Part shown: positions 31,865 to 42,744 of the stretch, piece after piece
Numbering within the stretch: position 1 is the first letter of the stretch
Layout: the number at the start of each line of letters is the position of its first letter
Assembly: GCA_023213315.1 (NCBI GenBank)
Contig: JAKCPI010031595.1
Location: forward strand, 1-64,000
Reading direction: 5' to 3'
Origin: Euborellia annulipes
Taxonomy: Eukaryota; Arthropoda; Insecta; Dermaptera; Anisolabididae
Length of the DNA: 64,000 nt
Notes under the pieces: model-generated
Database searches by the model: none
What the model was told of the DNA's origin: nothing
The model's input: the letters and a program-made list of their open reading frames with translations, nothing else
Translations under genes and position numbers: made by a program

Positions 31865-32490
31865 ACGAAATATAATTTGTTGAATTAAAAAAAAAAAATG
31901 AATGGTTCCTACAAATTATCTAATCTCCATTTAAAAGAGAATTCATCCATATGAAAATATTTTAATTATCTTTTAAAAAGAGCGAGAAATACATTAATAA
32001 AAAATACATAGTCTACCTGCTTTTATTAAAATTTTTGTATTTCAAAAGAAGATATTAAAAAAAAAAAAATAAATATGAGATGGATGGATTAAATAAATAT
32101 CTAAGAAGATTTTTTAATTAAATAAAAAAAAATATATTTTAAGTTGATAATAACCAGAAGAGAATTAAAATAATTTTTATTCAATAGACTACCATTGTGT
32201 ATTTATATTTAGAGAAGTCTTTTTTATTAAAATAATTTTAATAAAGGAGAGATTAGTTAGGAAATTTTAAAAGAGATGGATTAAGGGATTTTTAGGATGG
32301 ATGTATTTATTTAAAAGGGAGTTGATAAAATTTATTTTTATTCCATGTATATTAAAAAAAAAAAAATCTAGATGGATATTTAATACAAATTATTTGCTTC
32401 AAACCAAACGTGCGATAGATACAAGCGTATAGGGGATAATTATCCCCTCCATTCATTTAGACATATTTTAAGCTATTTTAGGCCCTCTGA
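31865..32490. other. No recognised feature
   Basis: Very AT-rich, A-run-rich DNA. Confidence 0.5.
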
Positions 32491-32503
32491 GAGAGGCAGT
32501 TAG

Positions 32504-32616
32504 CAGGGGCGGGGTGTCGACGAATTCAAAAGATGTCGGTGATTTTAATTACAACTACAATAAAACCTTTAATTTTCTCGGTTTCGGCATATTTTTCTGT
32601 CGACATCACAGCCCTG
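32504..32616. mobile_element. 113-bp hAT-like MITE with perfect 8-bp duplication
   Basis: GCAGTTAG at 32496-32503 and 32617-32624. Ends CAGGGGCGGGGTGTCGAC and GTCGACATCACAGCCCTG are inverted repeats. Confidence 0.85.
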
Positions 32617-32672
32617 GCAGTTAGGAATCTTTTATCTCCCTATGCAATTAAACTTATACCCCTACACTGAGG

Positions 32673-33114
32673 TAGGGATGGAAAAGTCGACTCTGACTTT
32701 AGTCAAGAATCGATCTGAAAATAATCGACTTTAGAATTGAATTGAAAATCTTTCAAGTCGATTAGATTCGATTCTCACTGGACGACTTCGACTTTTTTCT
32801 TACAATACTTCGATGGTAATACAGTTTGTAACGTTTTCATTGATTGACTTTAATCTTTCTTTTAAAACCTACACATAACACACGAATCAACACGCTTTCT
32901 AAGATCGATTAGTGAAGATATGTGGCATTCTTGATTCGTCAATTTTAATATTTTAATGTTTTATCTTCTAAGCACGAGTTAGAGAGTTTTTAAAAAGTCT
33001 ATTTGAAAGTCGAAAAGTCGACTTTCAGAAATGATTAATCGATTCCGAGAATCGAAAAATATCAAATCGATTCCAAAATCGAAATCAACTTTTCGAGCGC
33101 CATTTCCATCCCTA
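32673..33114. mobile_element. hAT-like MITE, 442 bp (TAGGGATGGAAAAGTCGA family)
   Basis: Ends TAGGGATGGAAAAGTCGA and TCGAGCGCCATTTCCATCCCTA-type (right end 33093-33114). Flanks CACTGAGG and CACATGAGG are an imperfect duplication. GTCGA and AATCGA words recur throughout. Fragments of the family are at 14209 and 34555. Confidence 0.75.
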
Positions 33115-33253
33115 CACATGAGGATCTTAGCTTAAATTAGAACAAGAAAAGATAGAAAATAAATAAACTGATTAAAATAATTGTAATATATTTAAAAGGT
33201 TGTTACTGGCATCCTCAATTAATATATTAAGAAACAGCTCAAGTAGAATTCCA

Positions 33254-33551
33254 TCAAATTCTCGAAGGTTTACTTTGAAGTTTGCAAGGTGGACTGCAGA
33301 TTTTTAAATAATTTTAAACAATTATTTTTCAGAAATTTTATTAGCTGACAACTGATTGCAATGTACAGTTTCGGTCATCTAGTGTGACCATCATAGGTAG
33401 AAATTTTAGTGATGATGGTCACACTAGATGACCGAAACTGTACATTGCAATCAGTTGTCAGCTAATAAAATTTCTGAAAAATAATTGTTTAAAATTATTT
33501 AAAAATCTGACTCCACCTTGCAAACTTCAAAGTAAACCTTCGAGAATTTGA
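33254..33551. repeat. Near-perfect foldback, 142-base arms
   Basis: Arms 33254-33395 and 33410-33551 with a roughly 14-base spacer. At the centre, GTGATGA T GGTC ... GACC GAAAC is a variant of the hammerhead-like module with C3 changed to G. Confidence 0.85.
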
Positions 33552-33559
33552 GTAATATA

Positions 33560-34290
33560 TTTATTTATTTAATAAAACAAACCCTCCTCCCCAAAAAAAG
33601 TTAAAATCTATTTTATACTGTAGAAGAGATAACGACACTTACCAAAAAGAAAAGATAAAAAGTTTTGTAAATCGCTCTTTTATCAGATATTTGTCTTAGG
33701 TAAGAGTCTTTCATTCCCTATTGGTGACGGTATTAGTAAGTTAGAATTAAGTACGTTACAACAAAAAACAAGTAGGGAAACAGGTGTCTTTTTACATTAG
33801 ATGAACCTGAGAGCTTCCCAAATGGAATGGAATGTCTTTTTAAGAGGTTTAGAAACTGAATCGAAAGTCGAAATTAAATTTGGAAAACTTTTATCGGTAA
33901 ATTAATAATTCTATGCCATCAGTTTTAATAATTTCTTAGGTGCAGGACATTTATTTTTTAAATCTTAATGGATGCAATAGATTTGATGAAGATCTCTATT
34001 CACTGAGGAAAGAGTAGTGAAGGAATGTCGGGTTTAATCAGTACCCCGCACCCCTGGCACGATTTCCAGAAAACTAAATTAAATTTTTTTTTTTAATTTA
34101 AAAAATTAATAATAATAATAATTTTATTTCCACCTGTTTTTATTTGACATGAATTCAGCGTATGTCATTGTTTCCAATGGAATTTCGTAATAAAATTTGT
34201 ACGCTTATAGAGAACATTATAAGTAAATGTACGCTAGATTAGTACTTAGATGATGTGGTAGTTGGAATTTTGAGAACATTATGGATAGTT
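33560..34290. other. No recognised feature
   Basis: AT-rich DNA. A partial family A hairpin (ATCTGGTGTGACTGATTGC) follows at about 34303-34350. Confidence 0.5.
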
Positions 34291-34554
34291 GATATAGGAA
34301 AAATCTGGTGTGACTGATTGCACAGCCCACAAATTTCTATTACTTTAGGTCTGTGTTTTCGAAACTTTATGATTCCAAGCCTCCCTTAAAAATATTTAAT
34401 CACATGACGCCCCCCCCCCCCAATTTTATAAAATAATACAAACAAAAATTTTTATTGCTAAAAAATATAAATTTATATATTAAGTGCACTTCCCCTATAT
34501 CAGAAATTGAAAGAGGTAAAAAGCGTTGTAAAAAAACAAGAAGAAAATATATAT

Positions 34555-34637
34555 CAGAAATGATTAATCGATTCCGAGAATCGAAAAATATCAAGTCGAT
34601 TCGAAAATCGACTTTTCGAGCGCCTTTTCCATCCTAT
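34555..34637 (+). repeat. Right-end fragment of the TAGGGATGG MITE
   Basis: AATGATTAATCGATTCCGAG and CGACTTTTCGAGCGCC match the right end of 32673-33114 almost exactly. Confidence 0.75.
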
Positions 34638-34696
34638 TTTTTAACTCATATATTATAGACCTAAATCACTGAAGCGGGATAATTCCACTGGGACTC

Positions 34697-34943
34697 ACTG
34701 CGTCATTTCAACTTTTTCTTGGGGGGGGGGGGGCAAACATTTTTTTTCTTAAAATTTACTTACAAATAGGTACTCAGATTTGGCCAAAAGATATTAAATT
34801 TAATTAATTGTTTAATTTTGTACAGTTTATATACTCGTAGATATATTTTGAAATATTTTATTTAAGAATAATGTAAAATTTTATAAAAATCAGAGCCCTT
34901 GGGTGGGCAAATGCCTCCTCCTGCCCCCCAAATGACGTCACTG
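34697..34943. mobile_element. hAT-like MITE (CAGTGGCGTCATTT family), copy 2
   Basis: Same order as 10630-10854: TGCGTCATTTCAACTTTTTC, a G run, CAAATAGGTACTCAGATTTG, and the right end CAAATGACGTCACTG. Flanking TGGGACTCA and TTGGGATCA resemble an imperfect 8-bp duplication. Confidence 0.72.
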
Positions 34944-35024
34944 TTGGGATCATTACTAACAACTTGTAAGATTTACTTCTTTCGATATTTAACATCAAAA
35001 TTCGGAATTTAAATAAATAATAAT

Positions 35025-35350
35025 TAGAGTCCGACCGAAACAAGATTTTCAGCCGAAACTGAATTTCGACCTCAACCTTAGTTTCGGCCGAAACCGAAAC
35101 TTGTATTTCCTATAAAAAATTCATATCATTTAAACTTTTTTTTTTATTTTAATTTTTTTCGTTCCCGTGAAAATCATTTTACCTTTTTTTTTAGGGAGAC
35201 TAAATTTTTTTCCGCACCTTTTCCGCTTTTGCAAATCATTTGACCTTTTTTTGCATTCTAGTCTCATCCCATCGTTTCAGACTCAGGTTTCGGCTACTTT
35301 TTGGCCGAAACTGGTCGCCTAACCGAAACCGAATATTCGGTCGGTTTCTA
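35025..35350. mobile_element. hAT-like MITE, 326 bp, perfect 8-bp duplication
   Basis: ATAATAAT flanks both sides (35017-35024, 35351-35358). Left end TAGAGTCCGACCGAAAC and right end ATTCGGTCGGTTTCTA are inverted. GGCCGAAACCGAAAC words repeat inside. Confidence 0.82.
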
Positions 35351-35364
35351 ATAATAATACAATA

Positions 35365-36280
35365 AATTCCTTCCATTAATAAGATTTGAAATTTTTTTTC
35401 AGGATTATACAAGTATAAACCATTTTATAGATTTATATTGAAATTTATATTCCAAGGGTTTTGCTATGGGCTGCTTTGGAATATTAAACTTAAACCCTCA
35501 AATATTTTCTTAATTTTTTTATTTTTATTTTTCCCAAAAAAACAAATATTTTTTCCCTCCAAAAGGATCGCCTCGGGGTTATTTTTTCAAAGCCCGATAA
35601 CGAATATAACTTTATTTATTTCGAAACCGTATATTTTTTTTCGCAACAAGTAATTAATTCGGTTTTAAAACTAAACTTTCATTATTAATATTATTATTTT
35701 TTTGCAAACGTTTATCTTTTATTAAAAAAAAATGGAGAATTAAAAGCCATTTACTGTATCTTCGTTGGCTTTGTGATGATAAGAGAAGCTTTTATCTCAA
35801 AAACGTTTGATTTTCCAGTGAAACTTTGTTCAAATGTCTAAACACACCACCGCACCTATGTTATTTATTCTAAACATCTTTTTCATAAATAAAATCCTTT
35901 TGAAATTCGTTCTGGTGAATGAAATGTAATTTGTGAACCAAAGGTTTAATCAAAATCAAAGCCCTATTGGAAGAGGAAATGGTTTGGTTTGACCCCTCTT
36001 TTAACCAAAGACACAATGATATAATTGACTCTAAAAAAGACTTAAAATGATTAATTTCCCTCTCAAAAGGGACCCTGTATTAGGATCAATGAAATTTTAT
36101 TTCTTTTAAATTACTTCTACTTGTTCTTTCCGTTCTTTTAATGATAATTATATTTAATTATTATTTTTCTCTTTAAGCAAATTCAAATGTTTCTAAAGTG
36201 ATCAACGAAACTTCTGCCCAGAATAATAAATAATAATAAAGGAGGAGAAATATAGTGTTAAAATTCTAATTGCTGTTTGA
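35365..36280. other. No recognised feature
   Basis: AT-rich DNA. A 71-codon frame at 35438-35653 is T-rich low complexity. Confidence 0.5.
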
Positions 36281-36289
36281 ATTATAAAA

Positions 36290-36395
36290 AAAATCTGGTG
36301 TGGAAGGTCGCCCAGCACACAACTTTCTCTTACTAAACTTCTCTTAACTAAAAAAAATTACTAAGGAGCTGTACTTGTCACGCCAGATTTTTTTG
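36290..36395. repeat. Solo family A terminal hairpin
   Basis: AAATCTGGTGTGGAAGGTCG ... TGTACTTGTCACGCCAGATT fold, with ACAACTTTCTCTTAC on the left arm. Confidence 0.75.
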
Positions 36396-36739
36396 CGATT
36401 ATTTAGTAGCCTGTGTATTACTTTCTCATTGTTATTTTTATTTAAATAATTAAAATCATTACGTCCGTTTTCGAGTGTAATAATCTCGATTCTTAATAAA
36501 TATCAAGGAACCACCTCGGTTGTTTGGATTTAATCTAAAGAAAATAAAAGAAACGCCTGTAGAGTATGCAACCAGATATACACTTACATATTGAAATGGA
36601 TATGTGAACGGATAGAACGAGTAGGAAATTTTTCTATTTTAACATAATGTGTTAGTCAAAAAAAAAAAATTAAGTTTATTTCTCTTTCCACTTCCCTAAT
36701 TTCTGAAAACAACTAAAACGAACATATTGGTTACCAGAA

Positions 36740-36895
36740 AATGGTAACAAAATATAAATATTTTCCTATGTTTACATCTTGAATTTTAATATATTGGCGG
36801 AAACTAAACATATGTCGACACAAAAAATCTGTTGTGACAAACACCTTTGGTAAGAGAAAGTTGTGTTCTGTGCGACCAGTCACACCAGAATTTTT
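36740..36895 (+). repeat. Family A 3' fragment
   Basis: ATGGTAACAAAATATAAATA, TTACATCTTGAATTTTAAT, CATATGTCGACACAAAAAAT and the closing hairpin. It abuts the dead mariner and has replaced that element's 3' end. Confidence 0.82.
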
Positions 36896-37581
36896 TTATA
36901 AATTAAATAACCTATTTAATGGAAAAAATGTATGAAATATGACATTAGACAAATGTCCACCATTTTTATCGGTACAGAGATTGGTTCTTTTCAACGCGTT
37001 TTCCATTTCACCACTTAATGTTTCTGGTTGAAGGTGGAGCATTTCGACTCGAATATTCTGCTTCAGCTGTCTAATAGTTTCTTGTTTATTAACGTACACT
37101 TTGTCTTTTAAATATCCCCATAAAAAGAGTCAGGCGCAGTAAAATCTGGCGAACGAGGTGTCCAAGGGAAATCTGAATTTTTTGAAATCAGATGTTCGCC
37201 AAAAATTTCACTCAGTGGGTCCATAGTTTGCCTAGCAGTGTGCCCAGTTGATGGAGCATCAAGATGAAACCACAAATTGAATTTTGTATGGGTACATCTT
37301 AAGATCCAATTTGAAAATTCTACGCAATGTCGTTGAAGGCTCGAACGACGACGAGTTGAGACAGATGGATCATCTGCAACACTCTGCTGTAAAATTTCCA
37401 CTTTGTCTTCAGTGCGGATATTTCGATGGGCACCTTTTCCAAGACGGTCGGCCACTGAACCCAGTTCCTCAAAACGACCGACCAAACACCTCATCAAGAA
37501 GTCTGTGGGAGCTGATCTTGAATTATTATGTTTACGCTGCGAAATAACAATGTTGACAAGAATAGAAAAACTCGATCTCAT
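36896..37581 (-). pseudogene. Broken mariner/Tc1-superfamily transposase
   Basis: In the source element the product would cut and paste DNA using an N-terminal helix-turn-helix and a DDE/D nuclease. The first frame (37581-37108) has the helix-turn-helix region FEELGSVADRLGKG and RTEDKVEILQQSV, then jumps directly into late catalytic-domain blocks HTARQTMDPLSEIFGEHLIS and PWTPRSPDFTAPDSF. The middle of the enzyme is deleted. A one-base frameshift near 37108-37112 separates this from the C-terminal piece (YVNKQETIRQLKQNIRVEML ... NALKRTNLCTDKNGGHLSNV) at 37099-36896. The 5' terminal repeat is recognisable at 37672-37693. The 3' end was lost against a family A hairpin. It cannot encode an active enzyme. 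Confidence 0.88.
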
Positions 37582-37671
37582 TGTTGTGTACTTTATGGTT
37601 TCATAATAAAAATAACCTACAAAAATAATTATATCAAAAAATAAAAAAAGTTATCCGTGTTTAACATTAGT

Positions 37672-37693
37672 AGGTCTTATTTGGCCCACCCTG
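37672..37693 (-). repeat. 5' terminal inverted repeat of the dead mariner
   Basis: On the minus strand CAGGGTGGGCCAAATAAGAC, the style of mariner ends, about 90 bases before the transposase frame. No partner at the other end. Confidence 0.7.
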
Positions 37694-37699
37694 CAGAAT

Positions 37700-38750
37700 A
37701 TATTAATAGATAAATTTGAAAAGCCAAGTAACTTAATTAATTATTAAATACTAAAATGCAAATTTGCAAATTTCTTGTGTGTATCTTCCCACATCCATTA
37801 CATTCAATATTCATACCCTTATCTCTTTATTATATAATATTACGTTTATTCGGAAACATATCAGTATTCGGCCATCCATAGGAGAAAATCGAATGCCTTT
37901 AACGGATACATGAATAGATAATAATTGTGGATGCCTGATTAATTAGAGCGGAAGGGAATTAATATCTAGTTTCTGCTTTAAATACTCCTAAATCCATCAA
38001 ATGGCGAGTTTACAGATGGTTTAGTATGTAGAGAACCCTTTCCATATATTTCTTTTGGATCTCTTTGTTCAAGCAAATTTTTTATCGGTAGAATCGTCTC
38101 AAAACTTTTATTGTCTAGCTAGTTTACAAAATTTTGCCATTCAAGTCTTCCATTCATCTATAATTTAATAGATTTCAAAATTGAACTTAATTGTTTTCAT
38201 TACAATTGGTTCATTATTTAGTTCTAAAGAACATTTAGTAAAATAGAAAAATCGTCAAAACCTCAAACCATTCAGTAATATTTACTCAACCATTTATAAA
38301 ACCCTTTTCATTTGCGTTAACACAAATCATTCATCATCATTCATGAATTTATAAAGGCAATGATTGATTTTTCAAAAAAAAATTCTAATAAAAACTTTAT
38401 CCTTAAACAGAGGGGACAAATATAAACAGGATGAAAAGCAATAATATGGCGGTTATTAAAGCCATCCTTATTAAAATGGATACCATCAAATACACATCAT
38501 ATTTATTAATACTCTATTTATATTAAGAGGATATTTACCAGCAAATATATATTTTACACAAGTTTACATCACAGTGTCTATTTCGGGAATTGAAATTTTA
38601 TTAATTTCAATTTTACAATATTATACAAAAGCTTTAGATAAAATGTTTTTTTACATAGAACTAATTGGATCTCTTATTTAACTTTTCAATGATCAGGGTT
38701 TCGCTTCCAAATCAATTAAAATATTTAATTCAGAAAAATGAGGACAGGGT
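37700..38750. other. No recognised feature
   Basis: AT-rich DNA of about 1 kb. No exon, tRNA-like module or bounded repeat. Confidence 0.5.
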
Positions 38751-38768
38751 CTAAATTATTATTATTTC

Positions 38769-39232
38769 CCGAGTAAAAATAATTAAAAATGATTGATGGA
38801 TACATACGCCCGCAGCAGGTCTGCATAGTGAACCTTGAGGGAAACAAGGGATATACCATCTATTGCAATAGTATTGAGAATAAAGCCTGGAAGTTAGGCA
38901 GCCTAAATGGCAGCTGGTCTGTCTAAGAAATATCTTTTTCAAAGCAGGCAATAGGGCGATCGGCCTTTATTACCATAAAAATTTATCTTTTTAATATATT
39001 AGTGAACGTGTACCATTTGGGCTGCCTAACTGCCGGACTTTATTCTCAATACTATTGCAATAGATGGTACACGCCCACACCAGGGACACACGGTAAATCG
39101 AAAGTGACCAGAAGAAAAATGTGTGTCTCTGGTGCGGACGTGTATATCCCTGTGTGTTCCTCAAGGTTCCCTTTGCAGACCTGCTGCGGGCGTGTGTATC
39201 CCTCGATTTTTTTTTAAATCATTTTTACTCGG
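38769..39232. repeat. Foldback element, right arm interrupted by a small palindrome
   Basis: The left arm (38769-38913) is complementary to 39012-39070 plus 39150-39232. The gap in the right arm holds a short palindromic piece with ACCAGGGACACACGG and TGTGTCTCTGGTGCGG. The hammerhead-like core was not seen in this foldback. Confidence 0.75.
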
Positions 39233-39800
39233 GTTCACAGAAAACCTGACAGAACGGAAAAATAATCATTTTTTTTCCGAATTGTAACGATTACAAAAAA
39301 AAAAAAAAAAAAAAAAACGTTGAAAATCACCATTGGATTTTTACTTTTTTCTACTCGTCCTAATTTCAGTATTATGGGTAGTTTTCAAAATTCGTTTTTG
39401 CTTTGCCGACTGATTTCGGAAACATTGAAACTTAAATGAAGACTAAATAATAAGGGATTTTTTTTTATATAATTTAATTCACAAAAAGAGCTTATTTAAG
39501 GGCAGATGCATTCTCGTCTGATTTCAATTTTTTTTTTTTTTTTTTTATATAATGAATATAAATGTAATTATTTTAATGGGGGGGGGGGAATTTTAATAAC
39601 TAAAAGAAAGAAGAATAAAATCTTTTTCAAAAATCCTTTTCAATTGTGCCAACAATGACAAAATGTAGCCCTGGGCCGTAAGAAAAATTTTTGAAGAAAT
39701 TTTACTTATTTTTTTGGAACTTTTTTTTAATTAATAGATTTTTTTCATTTTTTTTTTATAGAAACCAAAAAATTTTATGTCAATATTTTATTTGGACTTT

Positions 39801-40030
39801 GGGGTCGTCCACATATTACGTAACACGTTAGGGCCCCGTAGGGGTAGAGGTCTAGACAAAACGTTACTAATTGTGACATGGATGACCCGGGGTTTCTCTA
39901 AGAGATTTGCACAAAAAAAAAATTGGTGATTTTCACAATAAAGAAAAATGGAGTTGGAAAAAATTTACTCAAAAAAAAAAGTAAATGTTTAGAATTTTGT
40001 ATAGGAAATTAAAAAAAAAAGGTTAAAAGA
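39801..40030 (+). mobile_element. Left part of the GGGGTCGTCCACATATTACG (Harbinger-like) family
   Basis: GGGGTCGTCCACATATTACG, AAAACGTTACTAATTGTGAC, GGGTTTCTCTAAGAG and TTTTGTATAGGAAATT correspond to the reverse complement of 58990-59164. The right end is not recognisable. Confidence 0.72.
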
Positions 40031-40169
40031 AGTTTCGGTTGCGATATTATGGGGGCGGGATATTGTGACATAATATTTGTAGGGGGGTTTGTTTGTACAT
40101 GAATAACTGTGACAGGAGGGGGGGGGAGACTAGAATATCGTCATAAAAGGCGTGCGGACAATCCCTTTG

Positions 40170-40850
40170 CTATTTTTCTGCTCACATAATTTCTGTACCT
40201 GAAGGTACTCAAGCCCATAATAAATTTCTATATTAAATATTTTCAAATTTTTCTAATAGCTTTGTTACTTGCTATCTTGAAATATGAACATTAAAGTTAT
40301 AAACTTAGGTAGATAAATGATAATAAATGGTTGGTTGTTGAGTATTAATTATTAAAATTTCTTCACCTGCCCCCATAAATATAAGCTTAGAATAAAAGGA
40401 AGTTTGAAATTAATCAGTTTATTATTAAATATAAATTAAATTAAGTGGGAATTAATTACAAGTGATGTATCATTCTCTTGTAATTTCATTTTACTTAATT
40501 GGAATTCTTTAGTCTTCCTAATTTATTATTTGAAAACTATTTCTTAATCAAATTAAAACAAAATGGTGGTTATGATTTTTTTTTTAATTTAAGCCCACAA
40601 TTAACAGTAATGATTTCTAAACCATAATCGCTGTTATTTTACAAATTACACGCCTCCATTCATTTCATTTCAACATCTGGTTTAACTCAAATGCGATTAA
40701 AAGCAAATTAATTTTACCACAAAAAGGATAATATTTATAATATGTATTTTAAATCATTTAAATATTAACATCAATTTGCTAGTGAATTGAAATCATCACA
40801 TATGACAAATGGATTTCGTTCTCACTTTGTTTTGTATACAAAAGAGCTTT
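40170..40850. other. No recognised feature
   Basis: AT-rich DNA. Confidence 0.5.
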
Positions 40851-40854
40851 TCTC

Positions 40855-41055
40855 TAAAGGCGTCTACACAAGAAAACTTGGCAAGTATGCACGTGCAATC
40901 TTTTTGTACAAGCAAACAGTAGCGTCTGTAGGAGAATTTTGCGCAAGCAATTTAATTGTGCAAGCCGCTTGATGATCGAGTGAATTTTAATTATGCACAA
41001 GCATATTTAGGAAAGAAAAACTTTCCGCCATTTTATAGACGTCTTAACATTTGTT
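40855..41055 (-). repeat. Dispersed 200-bp repeat (TTGCACAAGC family), copy 2
   Basis: Reverse-complement match to 9555-9765 across its length (CAATCTTTTTGTACAAGCAA, GAGAATTTTGCGCAAGC, TTGTGCAAGCCGCTTGATG). A 61-codon frame over it is incidental. Confidence 0.75.
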
Positions 41056-41084
41056 ATTTATTTAATAGACAGTTCCGAGCTGGA

Positions 41085-41790
41085 GCTCGGTGTTTTTTTT
41101 CTTTTGATAAAATTGGAAAAATTAAAAAATTACATCAGTAAAGCACTAGTACAGTGAGCACCACAATTAAGTCCCCACCTTATAGCTAGAGCCTTAAGAA
41201 TATGATTTATGGTGAAATGATTTTAAATTTGAAAAGGTAAAATAAAATTATCTGTACCAGATTTTACGTTTTACCTTTTCGGTCATTAAAATTATTTCAC
41301 TATAACCATATACTACACTATAGGCCTATACTTAAGACTCTAGCTATCAGGTGGAGACTTAATTGTGGCGCTCACTGTACTCGAGGTTTCCCAAAGACGA
41401 GATCAAACATAGTTTGTTTCGATTACCGCAAATAAGAAATATTTAAAATTTGAAACAAATCGTCAAAGGGAATATTAAGAAAAGTGTAAAAACTAAAAAA
41501 AGTAAAACAGTAAAGTTCTAGTACTCGAGGTTTCTCGAAGACGAGACCTAGGGCGATTTGCTTTCATATATTTAAAATTTGAAAGAAATCGTTAAATGGA
41601 ATTTCGAGAAAATTAGAAAAAAACTAAAAAAAGTACATCAGTAAAGTATTAGTACCCGAATTTTCCCAAACACAAGACCTAGCACAATTTCACATTGCGA
41701 CCGCAAAAAGTATATATCAATATTTAAAATTGGAAAAAAATCATTAAAGCTGTTTTCGAGAACTGAAAAACGCCGAACGAGATGAGAAGG
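41085..41790. repeat. Degenerate tandem array of roughly 120-base units related to family A
   Basis: Three units share AAAAAGTACATCAGTAAAG, TAGTACTCGAGGTTTC, GACGAGACCTAG, AAATATTTAAAATTTGAAA and AATCGT.AAA.GGAAT. Their first blocks match the centre of family A read on the minus strand. A mariner-like MITE (41152-41377) splits the first unit. Confidence 0.7.
41152..41377. mobile_element. Mariner-like MITE (CAGTGAGCRCCAC family), intact
   Basis: TA on both sides. CAGTGAGCACCACAATTAAG and CTTAATTGTGGCGCTCACTG are terminal inverted repeats that continue about 50 bases. 226 bp, no coding frame. Confidence 0.88.
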
Positions 41791-41799
41791 AATTTGTTC

Positions 41800-41875
41800 A
41801 TGTTTGTACAAAAAGATTGCACATTCATGATTGTCAAGTTTACAGTTACGTGTGTAGCCGCTTTAACGTACAAAA
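41800..41875 (+). repeat. Fragment of the TTGCACAAGC family
   Basis: GTACAAAAAGATTGCACATT and CAGTTACGTGTGTAGC match the right part of 9555-9765. Confidence 0.65.
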
Positions 41876-42418
41876 AGAAAATGCTCTTTTATCTTTATTT
41901 AAAAAAAAAAAGAATTAATTAATTCAATCTAAAGAAAAGAAGAAATAAATCTTGAAACATTTTCGATATCGTTTAAGTTTTTCAACTGAGACTTTTTTCT
42001 TTTATTAGCCCAAACAGAAAGAGGTTTCCATGTAAAAGGCTGCGGTTGAAGGGTGGGGGAGCGTCAAAAGACGCGTTGGTGCGTCTCTTCTGAAGACTTT
42101 GAGCGAGAGAGAGAGAGAGAGCCCCAAAGGCCGAATAAGCCCCAATCCGAATTAAAGATAAACTCTTCGAGCATTTGACTGGAATTTTTTTTCTGGTTGG
42201 GATTTTTATTCTATTCTTAAACTCAACACTCGCTTTTACTGACAATACGGACCATTTGTATTTTTTTTTTTTTAAATTGCGGATGTATTGATAACCGAGA
42301 AAAAGAGAGGAAAAAATAAAAAGCTCTTAAAGAAATAGATTCACTTTTTTTTTTCTTTAGAAATAATCCGTTTAAAAATATTATAATAATAATTTATCAT
42401 AAAAATACATTCCTACTT

Positions 42419-42540
42419 TAAGGTGCGCGTCTCGAAAAGCCGTTAGGACACGATTGACTACCAAGTTACTCGAGGCAGCAAGAGATGGCGTTAGTTTTTC
42501 CCATAGGAATACAAGGGAATTATTCCATTTCATTTTAAAG
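42419..42540 (-). repeat. Dispersed 110-bp repeat C, copy 2
   Basis: TAAGGTGCGCGTCTCGAAAA, CACGATTGACTACC and GGCAGCAAGAGATGG are the reverse complement of blocks at 15460-15572. Confidence 0.75.
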
Positions 42541-42744
42541 TTTCCAGCTAATTAATTAAGGGTAAAAAATTAATTATTTTTTAACACAATGATTACTAAT
42601 TTAATTATCTATTAGATATAGATGGGATTTTTTATAAATATCTTTTATTTAATGCGATTAATCTAAAAAAAAAAATTATTTTTTCGAAAATCAAAAAAGG
42701 GCTTCTATAAGTTGTAGATAATTTAAATAGCTTTAATTAAAAAA

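Noticed and set aside
35438..35653. 71-codon plus-strand frame with hydrophobic residues
   Set aside because: T-rich DNA gives Phe/Leu/Ile by composition; no start context or exon signals.
37284..37606. Plus-strand frames of 67-87 codons
   Set aside because: Antisense to the mariner transposase remnant.
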